Source: an uncultured Lachnospiraceae bacterium
GTDB lineage: Bacteria > Bacillota > Clostridia > Lachnospirales > Lachnospiraceae
Reading direction: 5' to 3'
Length of the DNA: 64,000 nt
Assembly: GCA_910578335.1 (NCBI GenBank)
Contig: CAJTPU010000001.1
Location: forward strand, 248,001-312,000
Position numbers and translations under genes: made by a program. Within the stretch, counting starts at the first letter, position 1. Every line of letters starts with the position of its first letter. Below the pieces are notes generated by a model that saw only the letters and a program-made list of their open reading frames with translations, ran no database searches and had not been told where the DNA came from. Shown piece by piece: positions 9,400-17,939 of the stretch.

Positions 9400-10296
9400 C
9401 TACACTTTCAAATGCTTTCTTACTGTGGTAAAGCTTCCCAAAAAGCCGATGCCGATGCCGATACACAATGACACAGGTGTCAGTACATCAAAAATCCCAT
9501 TCACCGGCAGAAAACTCAGCCTCTCCGACAACGCCGGAAACGCCGTCCCCACCTGCAGAACTATTTTGTTGTATAAAAGGTAAATCAGCCCCAGCGGAAT
9601 TCCTGCGCCCACGGCTCCTATCAGCATACCTTCAATTACAAAGGGCGCCCTGACAAAAAAGTCTGTTGCCCCGATATATTTCATAATGTTGATTTCTTCC
9701 TGTCTTACGGAAATACCTATTGTCACCGTATTGCTGATAAGGAACACGGATACTGCCAGCAGAATACCGATGATGCCCAGCGACACGTATGCTATCAGCA
9801 GATTGCCGCCGCTCAGCGCCTCCGCCACTACATCGGAACGCCTTACATAACGCACACCCTCCACGGACATCAGATACGTCACCAGAGAATCATACATGGA
9901 CACATCCTTCAGGTATACCTCGTAATTATCATAATGTTCCAGCGGATTGGTCGGAAAACCTTCTTCATGCCCCTTCAGATAGCGCTCTTTATACCAGCTC
10001 CATGCTTCACTGGCGGAAACATACTTTACATCCGCCACCTCCGTGCGAAGCCGGATTAAATCGCCAATCTCGGATTTGCGCGTATCCTCAATATTATTAT
10101 CAAAAAACACGACTACGCAGAAGCCCTCTTCCGCCGTCTTCACTATATGCTGAAAGTTCATCACAATGGCATATAAAATACCAAACAGGAAAAGACATGC
10201 TGAAATCGTGGCTATCGAGGCAAGGGAAAAGAGCTTGTTGCGGAAGATTCCCTTGATTCCCTGTCTGAGAGTATAAAACATCGTACTAATCTTCAT
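9400..10296 (-). CDS. ftsX: Cell division protein FtsX
   Basis: Permease-like subunit of the FtsEX complex, which transmits ATP-driven conformational changes to an extracytoplasmic wall hydrolase. The 298 residues show a cytoplasmic N-terminus, a first membrane segment at about 22-45, a large extracellular loop (about 50-170) and three C-terminal membrane segments (about 175, 220 and 270), the standard FtsX topology. Its start overlaps the end of ftsE by 11 nt with GGAGAG upstream, so the two are translationally coupled. Confidence 0.95.
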   Translation of the reverse strand: MKISTMFYTLRQGIKGIFRNKLFSLASIATISACLFLFGILYAIVMNFQHIVKTAEEGFCVVVFFDNNIEDTRKSEIGDLIRLRTEVADVKYVSASEAWSWYKERYLKGHEEGFPTNPLEHYDNYEVYLKDVSMYDSLVTYLMSVEGVRYVRRSDVVAEALSGGNLLIAYVSLGIIGILLAVSVFLISNTVTIGISVRQEEINIMKYIGATDFFVRAPFVIEGMLIGAVGAGIPLGLIYLLYNKIVLQVGTAFPALSERLSFLPVNGIFDVLTPVSLCIGIGIGFLGSFTTVRKHLKV

Positions 10297-11029
10297 CGAT
10301 ATACTCTCCTTCCTCTTCGTCGCTCACGATAATGCCCTTTTTCATCGTCACCACCCTTTTCTGCATGGCGTTGACAATCTCCCTGTTATGGGTCACCACA
10401 ATGACTGTAGTGCCTGAGGCGTTAATTTCTTCTAACAGCATCATAATTTCCCATGAATTCTTAGGGTCCAGATTTCCCGTCGGCTCGTCTGCAAGGAGAA
10501 TGGAAGGTTTGTTAATCAGCGCTCTCGCCAGCGCCACCCTTTGCTGCTCTCCACCTGAAAGCTGCTTCGGCTTTGCCTTATATTTGCCAGCCAGCCCCAC
10601 CGTCGCCAGTATGCTCGGCACATTGCGCCTGATATCCTTTGTCGGCACCTCGATAATCCTCTGCGCAAACGCAACGTTCTCATAGACGTTCCGGTCCTTC
10701 AGCAGACGGAAATCCTGAAACACAATGCCCAGATTTCTGCGGAATTTCGGTATCTTTCTGTGCGGCAGATTGGCTATGTCATGCCCCATAACCCATACCT
10801 TGCCGCTGGTAGCGGTCAGCTCCCGCAGAAGCAGCTTGATGAGCGTCGATTTGCCCGAACCGCTGTCCCCTACAATAAAAACAAATTCTCCCCGATTAAC
10901 GTGAAGGGTAATCCCGTTTAGGGCGGGCGCTCCTGCAGAGTACACCTTGCTCACGCCATCCAGGAAAATCAGTCCGTTTTCCTCTATCATTCTCTCTCGT
11001 CTCTTACGCTTTTCCTCTTTACGCGACAT
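10286..11029 (-). CDS. ftsE: Cell division ATP-binding protein FtsE
   Basis: ABC ATPase partner of FtsX. Walker A GDSGSGKST sits near residue 54, the signature LSGGEQQRVALARAL near 158 and Walker B LLADEPTGNLD near 178, followed by the His-switch THNREIV. The N-terminus has a basic extension of about 14 residues (KEEKRKRRER); the first ATG is kept because GGAAGGAAAG precedes it, whereas the internal ATG at 10990 has only a weak site. It begins 18 nt after the PucR-type regulator gene, suggesting co-transcription. Confidence 0.95.
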   Translation of the reverse strand: MSRKEEKRKRRERMIEENGLIFLDGVSKVYSAGAPALNGITLHVNRGEFVFIVGDSGSGKSTLIKLLLRELTATSGKVWVMGHDIANLPHRKIPKFRRNLGIVFQDFRLLKDRNVYENVAFAQRIIEVPTKDIRRNVPSILATVGLAGKYKAKPKQLSGGEQQRVALARALINKPSILLADEPTGNLDPKNSWEIMMLLEEINASGTTVIVVTHNREIVNAMQKRVVTMKKGIIVSDEEEGEYIDED

Positions 11030-11047
11030 AACTTTCCTTCCGTTCTA

Positions 11048-12133
11048 TCAATAATCAAATGTCTCCATATACTTCATGTACTTCACCACCATCAACGCAA
11101 TTTTAAAGGTTATGGCGTCCTCAAACACACGCAAATCCAGCCCTGTGCTCTTCTGCAGCTTATCCAGCCGGTATACCAGTGTATTGCGGTGAATAAAAAG
11201 CTGTCTGGAAGTCTCCGATACATTCAGGCTGTTTTCAAAAAATTTGTGGATGGTTGTGAGGGTTTCTTCATCAAAATCATCCGGACTCTTCCCGCCAAAT
11301 ATCTCCTTGATAAACATCTTGCACAGCGGTATCGGAAGCTGATAAATCAACCTGCCTATGCCAAGCTCGCTGTACGCAATCACATCTCTTTCATCAAAGA
11401 AAATCTTACCCACGTCCAGCGCCATTTTGGCTTCCTTATAAGAACGGCTGACTTCTTTGATTTCACGAACCACGGTGCCGTATGCAATATGAACGTTTGT
11501 CACGCCCTCCTTCAGCAAATATGCCTCAAGCGCCCTTGCCGCTTTGTCAATTTCCTTGGGAGCCTCGGACTCTGACAAATCCTTTACCACAATGACATTG
11601 TTCTCGTCCACGGCTGTAATAAAATCCTTACTGTTGCTTCCAAAATGTGTACGGGAAAGCTCGAGCGCATTGTTATCCTTGCCGTTCTCCGACTCTACAA
11701 TCAGAACCACGCGGCTTACATCCGTCTGAATATGCAGTTTTTTGGCACGGCTGTAAATATCAACCAGCAAAAGATTATCCAGCAGAAGATTTTTAATAAA
11801 ATTATCCTTGTCAAAACGCTCTTTGTAGGCAACGAGCAGATTCTGTATCTGAAACGCCACCATCTTGCCTACCGTATATACGTCCTCGCCGCTGCCGCCA
11901 GCCACCAGCACATATTCGAGCTGCTGCTCATCAAAAATTTTAAAGTACTGATACCCTTGAATTTCCTGAGAGTCCGCAGGAGAAAGCGCAAACTCCACCG
12001 CCTGCTTGGAACAGTTACCCATATCAGTAGTGGCAGCCACCTCTTTGCCGTCCGTATCCATGACGCAGAATTCCACCCGCGCAATGTTTTTCAGACCTTC
12101 TATTGTATTCTGTAGTATTTGACTTGATATCAT
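11048..12133 (-). CDS. PucR/CdaR-type helix-turn-helix regulator
   Basis: A 361-residue regulator with a C-terminal PucR-type HTH (about 300-355; ETSRQLFIHRNTLVYRLDKL). The middle part (about 130-290) resembles the GGDEF-like degenerate domain common in PucR/CdaR proteins, and the N-terminal 120 residues look like a small sensor domain. The effector is unknown; relatives sense sugar diacids or purine catabolites. AAAGGAG precedes the ATG. It lies immediately upstream of ftsE on the same strand with an 18-nt gap, which is unusual for a metabolic regulator. The 160 nt upstream are AT-rich and probably hold its promoter. Confidence 0.8.
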   Translation of the reverse strand: MISSQILQNTIEGLKNIARVEFCVMDTDGKEVAATTDMGNCSKQAVEFALSPADSQEIQGYQYFKIFDEQQLEYVLVAGGSGEDVYTVGKMVAFQIQNLLVAYKERFDKDNFIKNLLLDNLLLVDIYSRAKKLHIQTDVSRVVLIVESENGKDNNALELSRTHFGSNSKDFITAVDENNVIVVKDLSESEAPKEIDKAARALEAYLLKEGVTNVHIAYGTVVREIKEVSRSYKEAKMALDVGKIFFDERDVIAYSELGIGRLIYQLPIPLCKMFIKEIFGGKSPDDFDEETLTTIHKFFENSLNVSETSRQLFIHRNTLVYRLDKLQKSTGLDLRVFEDAITFKIALMVVKYMKYMETFDY

Positions 12134-12305
12134 GAACTAACTCCTTTGGATAAAATGACAGCAACAAACTTTTCTTCATTGCACTCGATAATACACCTAT
12201 TTTCCATTTTAATTCACTTTTACAAAAAAATCTATATAAAAATAATAAATTTTTATGCACTTTTTATGTTTTTTCTCTGGCATGTAAGTCTGCTGTTGTG
12301 ACGAA

Positions 12306-12337
12306 CAAAAGGAGACCCGATAAAGGGTCTCCTTTCG
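12306..12337 (-). terminator. Intrinsic terminator after the yjfB-like gene
   Basis: Perfect 9-bp arms AGGAGACCC/GGGTCTCCT (12310-12318, 12325-12333) with a six-base loop; on the minus strand the hairpin is followed by TTTTGTT. It closes the thioesterase-cvfB-yjfB operon before the PucR-type gene. Confidence 0.8.
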
Positions 12338-12345
12338 CTTTACAG

Positions 12346-12537
12346 CTAGATTCTGATATCCATCTGGCTTCCAACAGCCGGATTCACGGACCGCTCCATT
12401 GCGGCAGCGTCTATCATCTTAAGCATTCCAGCCGCCAAATCTTCGCCGCCTTCCATGGTTTTGTCCAATACAGCAATCCCGACCTTTCCCATAAGACTGG
12501 TCTGGGACATTGATACGGATAAGCCCGCAATATCCAT
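12346..12537 (-). CDS. YjfB-like small protein (putative motility-associated)
   Basis: A 63-residue protein beginning MDIAGLSVSMSQ, with the pattern of the YjfB family: a short hydrophobic start, then a helix MLDKTME/LKMIDAAAMERS and a C-terminal NPAVGSQMDIRI. The family is linked to motility only by name; its function is unknown. The ATG at 12537 is preceded by a perfect AAAGGAGGTG, so the in-frame ATG at 12555 is not used. It follows the CvfB-like gene by 17 nt and ends at a strong terminator. Confidence 0.75.
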   Translation of the reverse strand: MDIAGLSVSMSQTSLMGKVGIAVLDKTMEGGEDLAAGMLKMIDAAAMERSVNPAVGSQMDIRI

Positions 12538-12554
12538 AGAAACACCTCCTTTCA

Positions 12555-13391
12555 TCAGATTCTGCGAATCGCCTTTTCTGTAATCTCTATTTTTCCATTC
12601 TTCAGAAGATGACCGACTGCACGCTTGAATTCATTTTTACTCATCTGCATTTCCCGCTTGATAACTTCCGGCGAAGCCTTATCGTTAAAGGGAAGCGCGC
12701 CGTCAAAGCTGTCAATGACGTCCAATATCTTCTGCGCATCCGTCTCTATCCGCAGATACGCCTTTTCCCGTATGCTCAAATCCAGCTTGCCGTCTTCCTT
12801 GACTGCCGTCACCCTGCATACAACAGTATCACCGATTCTGACGTCTTCGTAAAGCTCTTTTTTGGGTATCAGACCCGAATACTTGTCATCCACCGCCACA
12901 AACATGCCAAATTCCGGACTCGACTCATAGACGATGCCGGTTACCCGGTCATCCTTTTTGTAGGGGCTATCCACGGACAAGTCATGATAAACATTCATAG
13001 TCGCGCAAAGCCTGCTGCTTTTGTCAATATAAAGCGACACCAAAGGCGTATCCCCCTGACGCACTCTGAAAGTCTGCTGTTTAAAAGGAAGAAATAAATC
13101 CTTTTCCAGCCCCCAGTCCAAAAATGCGCCATACTGGTTGACGTCAACCACCTTCAGCCTTGCCACCTCTCCCATTTTTAAGAGCGGCTCATTTACCGTG
13201 GCAATCAGGCGGTCCTTGGAGTCTCTGTATAAAAATACTTCTATCTCGCTTCCCGTCTCCGTCCCCTCCGGCACCTGCTTCGCCGGAAGAAGCACCTTCT
13301 CTTCTGCGTCTGCCTCTTCTGCAAGATACACGCCGAAGTTTACTTTCTTTATTACCTTCAGTTTCTGTTTTTCACCCAGCTTCATCATCAT
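12555..13391 (-). CDS. S1 RNA-binding protein, CvfB/YitL family
   Basis: About 278 residues with tandem S1-type OB folds (roughly 5-60, 65-130, 140-205) and a C-terminal winged-helix segment (about 210-278; SPEVIKREMQMSKNEFKRAV), the domain order of CvfB, an RNA-binding post-transcriptional regulator of virulence and metabolism in S. aureus. The longest frame opens with TTG; the first of three consecutive ATG codons (13391) has AAGGA at a better distance. It overlaps the end of the thioesterase gene, so the two are coupled. Confidence 0.85.
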   Translation of the reverse strand: MMMKLGEKQKLKVIKKVNFGVYLAEEADAEEKVLLPAKQVPEGTETGSEIEVFLYRDSKDRLIATVNEPLLKMGEVARLKVVDVNQYGAFLDWGLEKDLFLPFKQQTFRVRQGDTPLVSLYIDKSSRLCATMNVYHDLSVDSPYKKDDRVTGIVYESSPEFGMFVAVDDKYSGLIPKKELYEDVRIGDTVVCRVTAVKEDGKLDLSIREKAYLRIETDAQKILDVIDSFDGALPFNDKASPEVIKREMQMSKNEFKRAVGHLLKNGKIEITEKAIRRI

Positions 13392-14115
13392 TTCTTCTTC
13401 CTTCAAACTCTACATTGGTATAGACCGCGCCCTGCTCATCCTGCAGGGACACCACTCTGGTTTCCGTTCCCTCTTCCCAACTTTCCGTACACAGACGGGG
13501 AATCAGTATATCATGTAAAAGCGCCTGCTTTTTGTACTCCGCCCTGATTCCGGTTACCACGTAATCCTCCGGCAGATAATCCAGCGCCATGCCTACATAC
13601 TGCGCGTTATTGACATGATGGTTGGTATCCAGATGATGCGGCTTTACCATAATGCCTTCCTGCTTCTCCATATCAGGCTGCAGCGCAATCTTACGCCCCG
13701 TATACGCCATAGGCAGCTTTTCTTCTAATATATATTTTTGCACAATTTCTTCCGAAAGTCTTGTCGGTTTAAATGTATCCGTGTCCAAAAGCGTCCACAT
13801 GGTATTCGCCTTTGCCAGATAATTGCCCGCCTCATCCTTCATAAGAAAATTACGGAATCCAAAATATCCCTTGAAGTCGTAGGGAAAGGTGCCCACCAGT
13901 ACCTGCTCGCACATTTGCGGCAGCCTCTCTATGGCAATCTGCCACGATGACAGTACCCATACCAGCTTCCGCTCCCGCAGGTAGGAAAGACCTACCCCCA
14001 AATCCTCCGACTGGAAGGTGGAACAATCCTGAAAATAATCCATTAGTGACAGAATCGTCAGTTTTCCGTCGCTGCCCGTCTCGCTATATCTGATTCTGCT
14101 CTCAAAACTGTACAT
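13372..14115 (-). CDS. Acyl-ACP thioesterase (FatA/FatB-like, bacterial type)
   Basis: A 247-residue double hot-dog protein of the acyl-ACP thioesterase family (PF01643), which releases free fatty acids from acyl carrier protein. Diagnostic patterns include the start SRIRYSETGSDGKLT, a FQDCSTFQSEDLG segment, and the second hot-dog NHHVNNAQYVGMALDYLP near residue 170 with the conserved Asn/His pair. Upstream ribosome site AGAGAAG is moderate. It heads a small operon with cvfB and yjfB and follows the CPBP protease by 13 nt. Confidence 0.88.
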   Translation of the reverse strand: MYSFESRIRYSETGSDGKLTILSLMDYFQDCSTFQSEDLGVGLSYLRERKLVWVLSSWQIAIERLPQMCEQVLVGTFPYDFKGYFGFRNFLMKDEAGNYLAKANTMWTLLDTDTFKPTRLSEEIVQKYILEEKLPMAYTGRKIALQPDMEKQEGIMVKPHHLDTNHHVNNAQYVGMALDYLPEDYVVTGIRAEYKKQALLHDILIPRLCTESWEEGTETRVVSLQDEQGAVYTNVEFEGRRNDDEAG

Positions 14116-14128
14116 TTCTTTACTTCTC

Positions 14129-15145
14129 TCATTCTATAATCTGCAATACGATTTCCACAACCCAATACAGAAAAAACAACACCATTCCGGCATTACACAT
14201 CACAGCCGCAAAACGTTTTCCGCGCGGCAGCACAATTCTTCCCGCATTCAGATGCATTTTCTTTCTAAATACGATAAGCATTACAATACCCGTTACCACA
14301 ACACCAATCAAAAGAAGCATATAGAGCATAAACACCAGCAGCCCCGGCAGGATTTCTGCCAGATTACCGCCGCCATCCAGCACAGCCTGCATTTTATCGG
14401 GGTCAACCAGCTTAACCACAAAAATGCTGACCACGCTTCCCAAAAAGTTAACCACCATATGCATAATAATGGTGTAATGAATTTTTCCTGTTTTCACATA
14501 GATAAAAGCAAGAAACATGCCAATGGTAGTGGCATAGGCAAATTGCGACAGATTGCCGTGAAACAGTCCGAACATCAGACCTGAAAGAACAACGGCAATC
14601 CCCTCTCCGTAACGAACCGCCCTGTCCACCAGAAGCTTCCTGAAGATAAGCTCCTCCATAATGGGCGCCCAAATTACCATAATGAGAATCCGCACCCACA
14701 GGCTTGACGAGCTGGCAAGCTCCATCATGTAATTGTCAATCGGCTCCCCCTTTAGAAATGCCAGCAGGTACGTAATCAAGCTGCCGACAAGATTGCTGGC
14801 ATACATAATGCCATAGCATATAATAAGCGCCAGTAAAAATTTCCCAACCGGCATGGAGCGCTTTGTGAGCTTCTCTTTTGGTATGGTGCGAATCAGCAGC
14901 ATCAGCAGCGGCATCCCGATGACATACATTGGTACCGAGGAAAACAGCATCACCATATCGGGATTCTGCAAAATCCTCGGTGCTATCATATAGATAAGCT
15001 CGCTCACTTTATACTGTACTGCATAGATACACAGAGTTCCCGCCAGGAACATCAGCCCCATGGCAGAGAAAAACTTTCTTCCCTGCTTTACCGTCTCTTT
15101 CACCGGCATCTCCGGCGTATCGGGCCGGATATATAATTCTTCCAT
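14129..15145 (-). CDS. CPBP family intramembrane glutamic endopeptidase
   Basis: A 338-residue membrane protein with about eight hydrophobic segments. The three CPBP (Rce1/Abi) signatures are visible: EELIFRKLL (EExxxR) near residue 200, FGLFHGN (FxxxH) near 230 and HMVVNF (HxxxN/B) near 275. Bacterial members cleave membrane substrates or act in bacteriocin self-immunity; nothing here indicates a peptide partner. I start at ATG 15145, preceded by GAAGGA, and not at the far upstream codons that lack a ribosome binding site. Confidence 0.88.
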   Translation of the reverse strand: MEELYIRPDTPEMPVKETVKQGRKFFSAMGLMFLAGTLCIYAVQYKVSELIYMIAPRILQNPDMVMLFSSVPMYVIGMPLLMLLIRTIPKEKLTKRSMPVGKFLLALIICYGIMYASNLVGSLITYLLAFLKGEPIDNYMMELASSSSLWVRILIMVIWAPIMEELIFRKLLVDRAVRYGEGIAVVLSGLMFGLFHGNLSQFAYATTIGMFLAFIYVKTGKIHYTIIMHMVVNFLGSVVSIFVVKLVDPDKMQAVLDGGGNLAEILPGLLVFMLYMLLLIGVVVTGIVMLIVFRKKMHLNAGRIVLPRGKRFAAVMCNAGMVLFFLYWVVEIVLQIIE

Positions 15146-15370
15146 ATTTTTATTTTCCTTCTCTCGTGTGCCGCACATATGCAAGGCATACATGCTGTAT
15201 ATCCACATTGCAAGCACAGTATAACACACTTTTTTCTTTTTCACCATACCGGCTGGAAAGTTTTTATATCGCCGCGCCTTTTTGCAATCTGATTGGAGAA
15301 CAAAAAAAATTGTATTTAGGTATTGCAAAATGGAAATACTTCATGTATAATGCATAAAGTAATCGCATAA

Positions 15371-15442
15371 AGGGCTATCGCCAAACGGTAAGGCAACGGA
15401 CTCTGACTCCGTCATTTCAAGGTTCGAATCCTTGTAGCCCTG
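15371..15442 (+). tRNA. tRNA-Gln (anticodon CUG)
   Basis: A full cloverleaf: acceptor AGGGCTA/TAGCCCT, D arm GCC/GGC, anticodon stem ACGGA/TCCGT with loop CTCTGAC (anticodon CTG, reads CAG), T arm CAAGG/CCTTG with loop TTCGAAT, discriminator G. The CCA end is not encoded. The A1-U72 end pair is open-able, as GlnRS or GatCAB recognition usually prefers. It faces the glutamine synthetase gene tail to tail. Confidence 0.96.
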
Positions 15443-15450
15443 TACAGTGA

Positions 15451-15487
15451 ACCCCTTGACAGGCTCTGTCAAGGGGTTTTTTTCAAC
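15451..15487 (+). terminator. Terminator of tRNA-Gln
   Basis: Twelve-bp arms ACCCCTTGACAG/CTGTCAAGGGGT with a three-base loop, followed by seven T residues; textbook intrinsic terminator right after the tRNA. Confidence 0.93.
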
Positions 15488-15506
15488 AAAAAGCCTTGCA
15501 TCAAAC

Positions 15507-15545
15507 AAGCCGGAAGCAGCCATCTGCTTCCGGCTTTGTTTTTCC
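15507..15545 (-). terminator. Terminator of glutamine synthetase gene
   Basis: Thirteen-bp arms AAGCCGGAAGCAG/CTGCTTCCGGCTT around loop CCAT. Minus-strand 3' flank is TTGTTTGATG; the plus-strand flank TTGTTTTTC is also T-rich, so it may stop transcription in both directions between the convergent glnA and tRNA units. Confidence 0.75.
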
Positions 15546-15546
15546 C

Positions 15547-17658
15547 TTATACTTCAAAAGTCAGCTCGCCATAGGTAGGTACCGGCCATACCTCTTTGTC
15601 CACCACCTTTTCCAGCTCGTCGATGGGAGCGCGCAGCTCCTCCATGGCTTTCTTTACGGTATCCTTATAGAAAAATGCCTGTGCCCTTGCCTCCTCCATT
15701 GCCGCTGCCTGCGCGGTTACTTCCTCCAGCTTTGCAAGTGCCGCTTTCGCCGCCGTCAGCTTTTTGCACACATCCTGTAAAAGCTCTGCCTGAACGGAAG
15801 GCTCCACACCGACAGCCTTGACCGCAAGCACCGTGTCTGCCAGAGACCTGCTGTATCTGACTACAGCAGGAATATACTGCTTGCTCGCCATGTCAATCAT
15901 GGTTACGGCTTCTATGTTCAGGGATTTTGCATAGGTTTCGTAGAGAATCTCCTCACGGGACTCCAGCTCCACCTTCGTAAAAATGCCAAACTTTTCAAAC
16001 AGCTTCACCGCCTTGTCGGTCGTAATGGTCTCCGCCGCCTCAATCATGGATTTGATATTCGGAAGTCCGCGTCTCTTCGCCTCTTCCACCCACTCGTCTG
16101 CATAACCGTCTCCATTAAAGATAATCCGCTGATGCTCCGTCATGTATTTTTTAATCAAATCATGAACCGCCATTTCAAAATCTTCTGCTTTTTCCAACTC
16201 GTCTGCCGCTTCACAGAATGCCTCCGCCACAATGGCATTCAACGTGGTGTTGGGACTTGCAATAGAATCCGCGGAACCCACCATACGGAACTCAAACTTA
16301 TTGCCGGTAAAAGCAAAGGGCGAGGTTCTGTTCCTGTCGGTTGCATCCTTATCCAAATCGGGCAGCGTGGATACACCCGTCTGCAGTTTGCCGCCTTCCA
16401 GACAATGCGCCGCTTCACCGGTCTCCACCAACTGCTTTACCACATCCTCAAGCTGCTCGCCCAAAAATACGGAGATGATTGCAGGCGGCGCCTCGTTTGC
16501 GCCGAGCCGGTGGTCGTTTCCCACATCGGAAGCACTTTGCCGAAGCAAATCTGCATGTGTGTCTACCGCTTTTAAAATACATGCCAGTACTAAAAGAAAC
16601 TGGATATTTTCATTTGGCGTATCGCCCGGGTCAAGCAGATTGACGCCTGTGTCCGTTCCCAAGGACCAGTTATTGTGCTTACCGGAACCGTTGACGCCTG
16701 CAAAGGGCTTTTCATGCAGCAGACATGCCATGCCATGACGCCCTGCAACCTTTTTCATGGTTTCCATTACAAGCTGGTTGTGGTCCACCGCAATGTTCGC
16801 AGTCTCGTAAATAGGCGCCAGCTCATGCTGTGCCGGTGCCACTTCATTGTGCTGTGTCTTTGCCGTCACGCCAAGCTTCCAGAGCTCTATGTTCAAGTCC
16901 TTCATATAAGCGCCGATTCTCTCTCTGATTGTACCAAAGTAATGGTCCTCCAGTTCCTGCCCCTTAGGTGCAGGCGCGCCGAACAACGTCCTTCCTGAGA
17001 AAATCAAATCCTCGCGCTTTAAGTATTTTTCCCTGTCTACCAGAAAGTACTCCTGCTCAGAGCCGACAGAAGCCACTACCTTCGTCGCCTCCGTGTTGCC
17101 GAACAGACGGACAATCCTAAGTGCCTGTGTGCTGAGCGCCTCCATGGAACGAAGCAGCGGCGTTTTTTTGTCCAGCGCTTCCCCCTTGTAGGAGCAGAAG
17201 GCAGTCGGGATACAGAGAATCACACCCGTTGCATCTTCTTTTAAAAATGCAGGAGACGTAATATCCCATGCCGTATATCCTCTCGCCTCAAAGGTAGCAC
17301 GAAGACCACCTGAAGGGAATGAGGATGCATCCGGCTCGCCCTTTATCAGCTCCTTGCCCGAAAACTCCATCAGCATATGCCCCTCTTCGTCAGGATGCGT
17401 CACAAAAGAGTCATGCTTCTCAGCCGTAATGCCTGTCAGCGGCTGAAACCAGTGTGTATAATGGGTTGCGCCATTTTCCACTGCCCAGTCCTTCATCGCT
17501 TTTGCTACCACGTCTGCAGTTGCTAACGACAGCTCGCCTCCTTGTTCCATCACCCTCTTTACTTCTTTAAACACACTTCTGGGAAGGCGCTCCTTCATCT
17601 TCCCTACAGTAAATACCTTGCTGGCAAACAACTCTTCCACATTCAACACTTCACTCAT
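15547..17658 (-). CDS. glnN: Glutamine synthetase type III (GlnN)
   Basis: ATP-dependent synthesis of glutamine from glutamate and ammonia. At 703 residues it fits the large GSIII family rather than the 440-residue GSI. GSIII features include the N-terminal HYTHWFQPLTGITAEKHDSF block, the ATP-site block KTQHNEVAPAQHELAP, the VNGSGKHNNWSLGT loop and NRTSPFAFTGNKFEFR. The first ATG (17664) sits only 1-2 nt from AAAGGGAG, so the second, at 17658, is taken as the start. A 140-nt leader contains an intrinsic terminator with a motif shared with the Amt-PII leader, implying nitrogen-controlled antitermination. Confidence 0.95.
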   Translation of the reverse strand: MSEVLNVEELFASKVFTVGKMKERLPRSVFKEVKRVMEQGGELSLATADVVAKAMKDWAVENGATHYTHWFQPLTGITAEKHDSFVTHPDEEGHMLMEFSGKELIKGEPDASSFPSGGLRATFEARGYTAWDITSPAFLKEDATGVILCIPTAFCSYKGEALDKKTPLLRSMEALSTQALRIVRLFGNTEATKVVASVGSEQEYFLVDREKYLKREDLIFSGRTLFGAPAPKGQELEDHYFGTIRERIGAYMKDLNIELWKLGVTAKTQHNEVAPAQHELAPIYETANIAVDHNQLVMETMKKVAGRHGMACLLHEKPFAGVNGSGKHNNWSLGTDTGVNLLDPGDTPNENIQFLLVLACILKAVDTHADLLRQSASDVGNDHRLGANEAPPAIISVFLGEQLEDVVKQLVETGEAAHCLEGGKLQTGVSTLPDLDKDATDRNRTSPFAFTGNKFEFRMVGSADSIASPNTTLNAIVAEAFCEAADELEKAEDFEMAVHDLIKKYMTEHQRIIFNGDGYADEWVEEAKRRGLPNIKSMIEAAETITTDKAVKLFEKFGIFTKVELESREEILYETYAKSLNIEAVTMIDMASKQYIPAVVRYSRSLADTVLAVKAVGVEPSVQAELLQDVCKKLTAAKAALAKLEEVTAQAAAMEEARAQAFFYKDTVKKAMEELRAPIDELEKVVDKEVWPVPTYGELTFEV

Positions 17659-17722
17659 ACTCATTCTCCCTTTCCTGCCTTCAGGTCCTGAAACACCGCC
17701 TCAGCTAACGGAGCCTGAACCT

Positions 17723-17763
17723 AAAAAAATGCCCCAAAATCAGCTTTTGGAACACCTTCGTTC
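17723..17763 (-). promoter_or_regulatory. Leader attenuator of glutamine synthetase gene
   Basis: On the minus strand, a hairpin with 10-bp arms TGTTCCAAAA/TTTTGGGGCA and loop GCTGA (17730-17754) is followed by seven T residues (17723-17729), an intrinsic terminator about 65 nt before the start codon. Its 5' arm overlaps the motif GAACGAAGGTGTTCC (17749-17763), which can fold as GAAC/GTTC around a six-base loop. The two structures are mutually exclusive. The layout resembles ANTAR-type antitermination leaders; the regulator is not in this window. Confidence 0.65.
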
Positions 17764-17809
17764 AAGATACCCTTATTGTGAGACCTCCGCCTCTCATTTA
17801 CTATAACAA

Positions 17810-17838
17810 ACAATACCGTACTTTTTCTCAAATTGCAA
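17810..17838 (-). promoter_or_regulatory. Candidate glutamine synthetase promoter
   Basis: TTGCAA (17833-17838) and TATTGT (17810-17815) with 17-nt spacing on the minus strand, placing the transcription start some 145 nt before the ATG and upstream of the attenuator. Other AT-rich arrangements are possible. Confidence 0.4.
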
Positions 17839-17913
17839 GCCCCAATTTCAATTTTAAAGGTTTTTGCCAAAAAAACTGCCGAAAGAAGCGGTTCCATGTT
17901 CACATTGTACAAC

Positions 17914-17934
17914 GGGGCGGCTTTCTGCCGCCCC
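17914..17934 (-). terminator. Hairpin after the U32 gene
   Basis: Perfect GGGGCGGC/GCCGCCCC arms with a five-base loop, six nucleotides past the U32 stop codon. The minus-strand flank GTTGTACAATG is only partly T-rich, so it could be a weak terminator or an RNA-stability hairpin. Confidence 0.55.
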
Positions 17935-17939
17935 TGCGT

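Noticed and set aside
10332..10685. A 117-codon plus-strand frame inside ftsE
   Set aside because: Antisense to the conserved ABC motifs of ftsE, with no homology signal of its own.
17640..17840. T-box or glutamine riboswitch in the glutamine synthetase leader
   Set aside because: No AGGGTGGNACCGCG-type antiterminator, specifier loop or glnA-motif core is visible; the terminator with overlapping hexaloop fits antitermination by a protein better.
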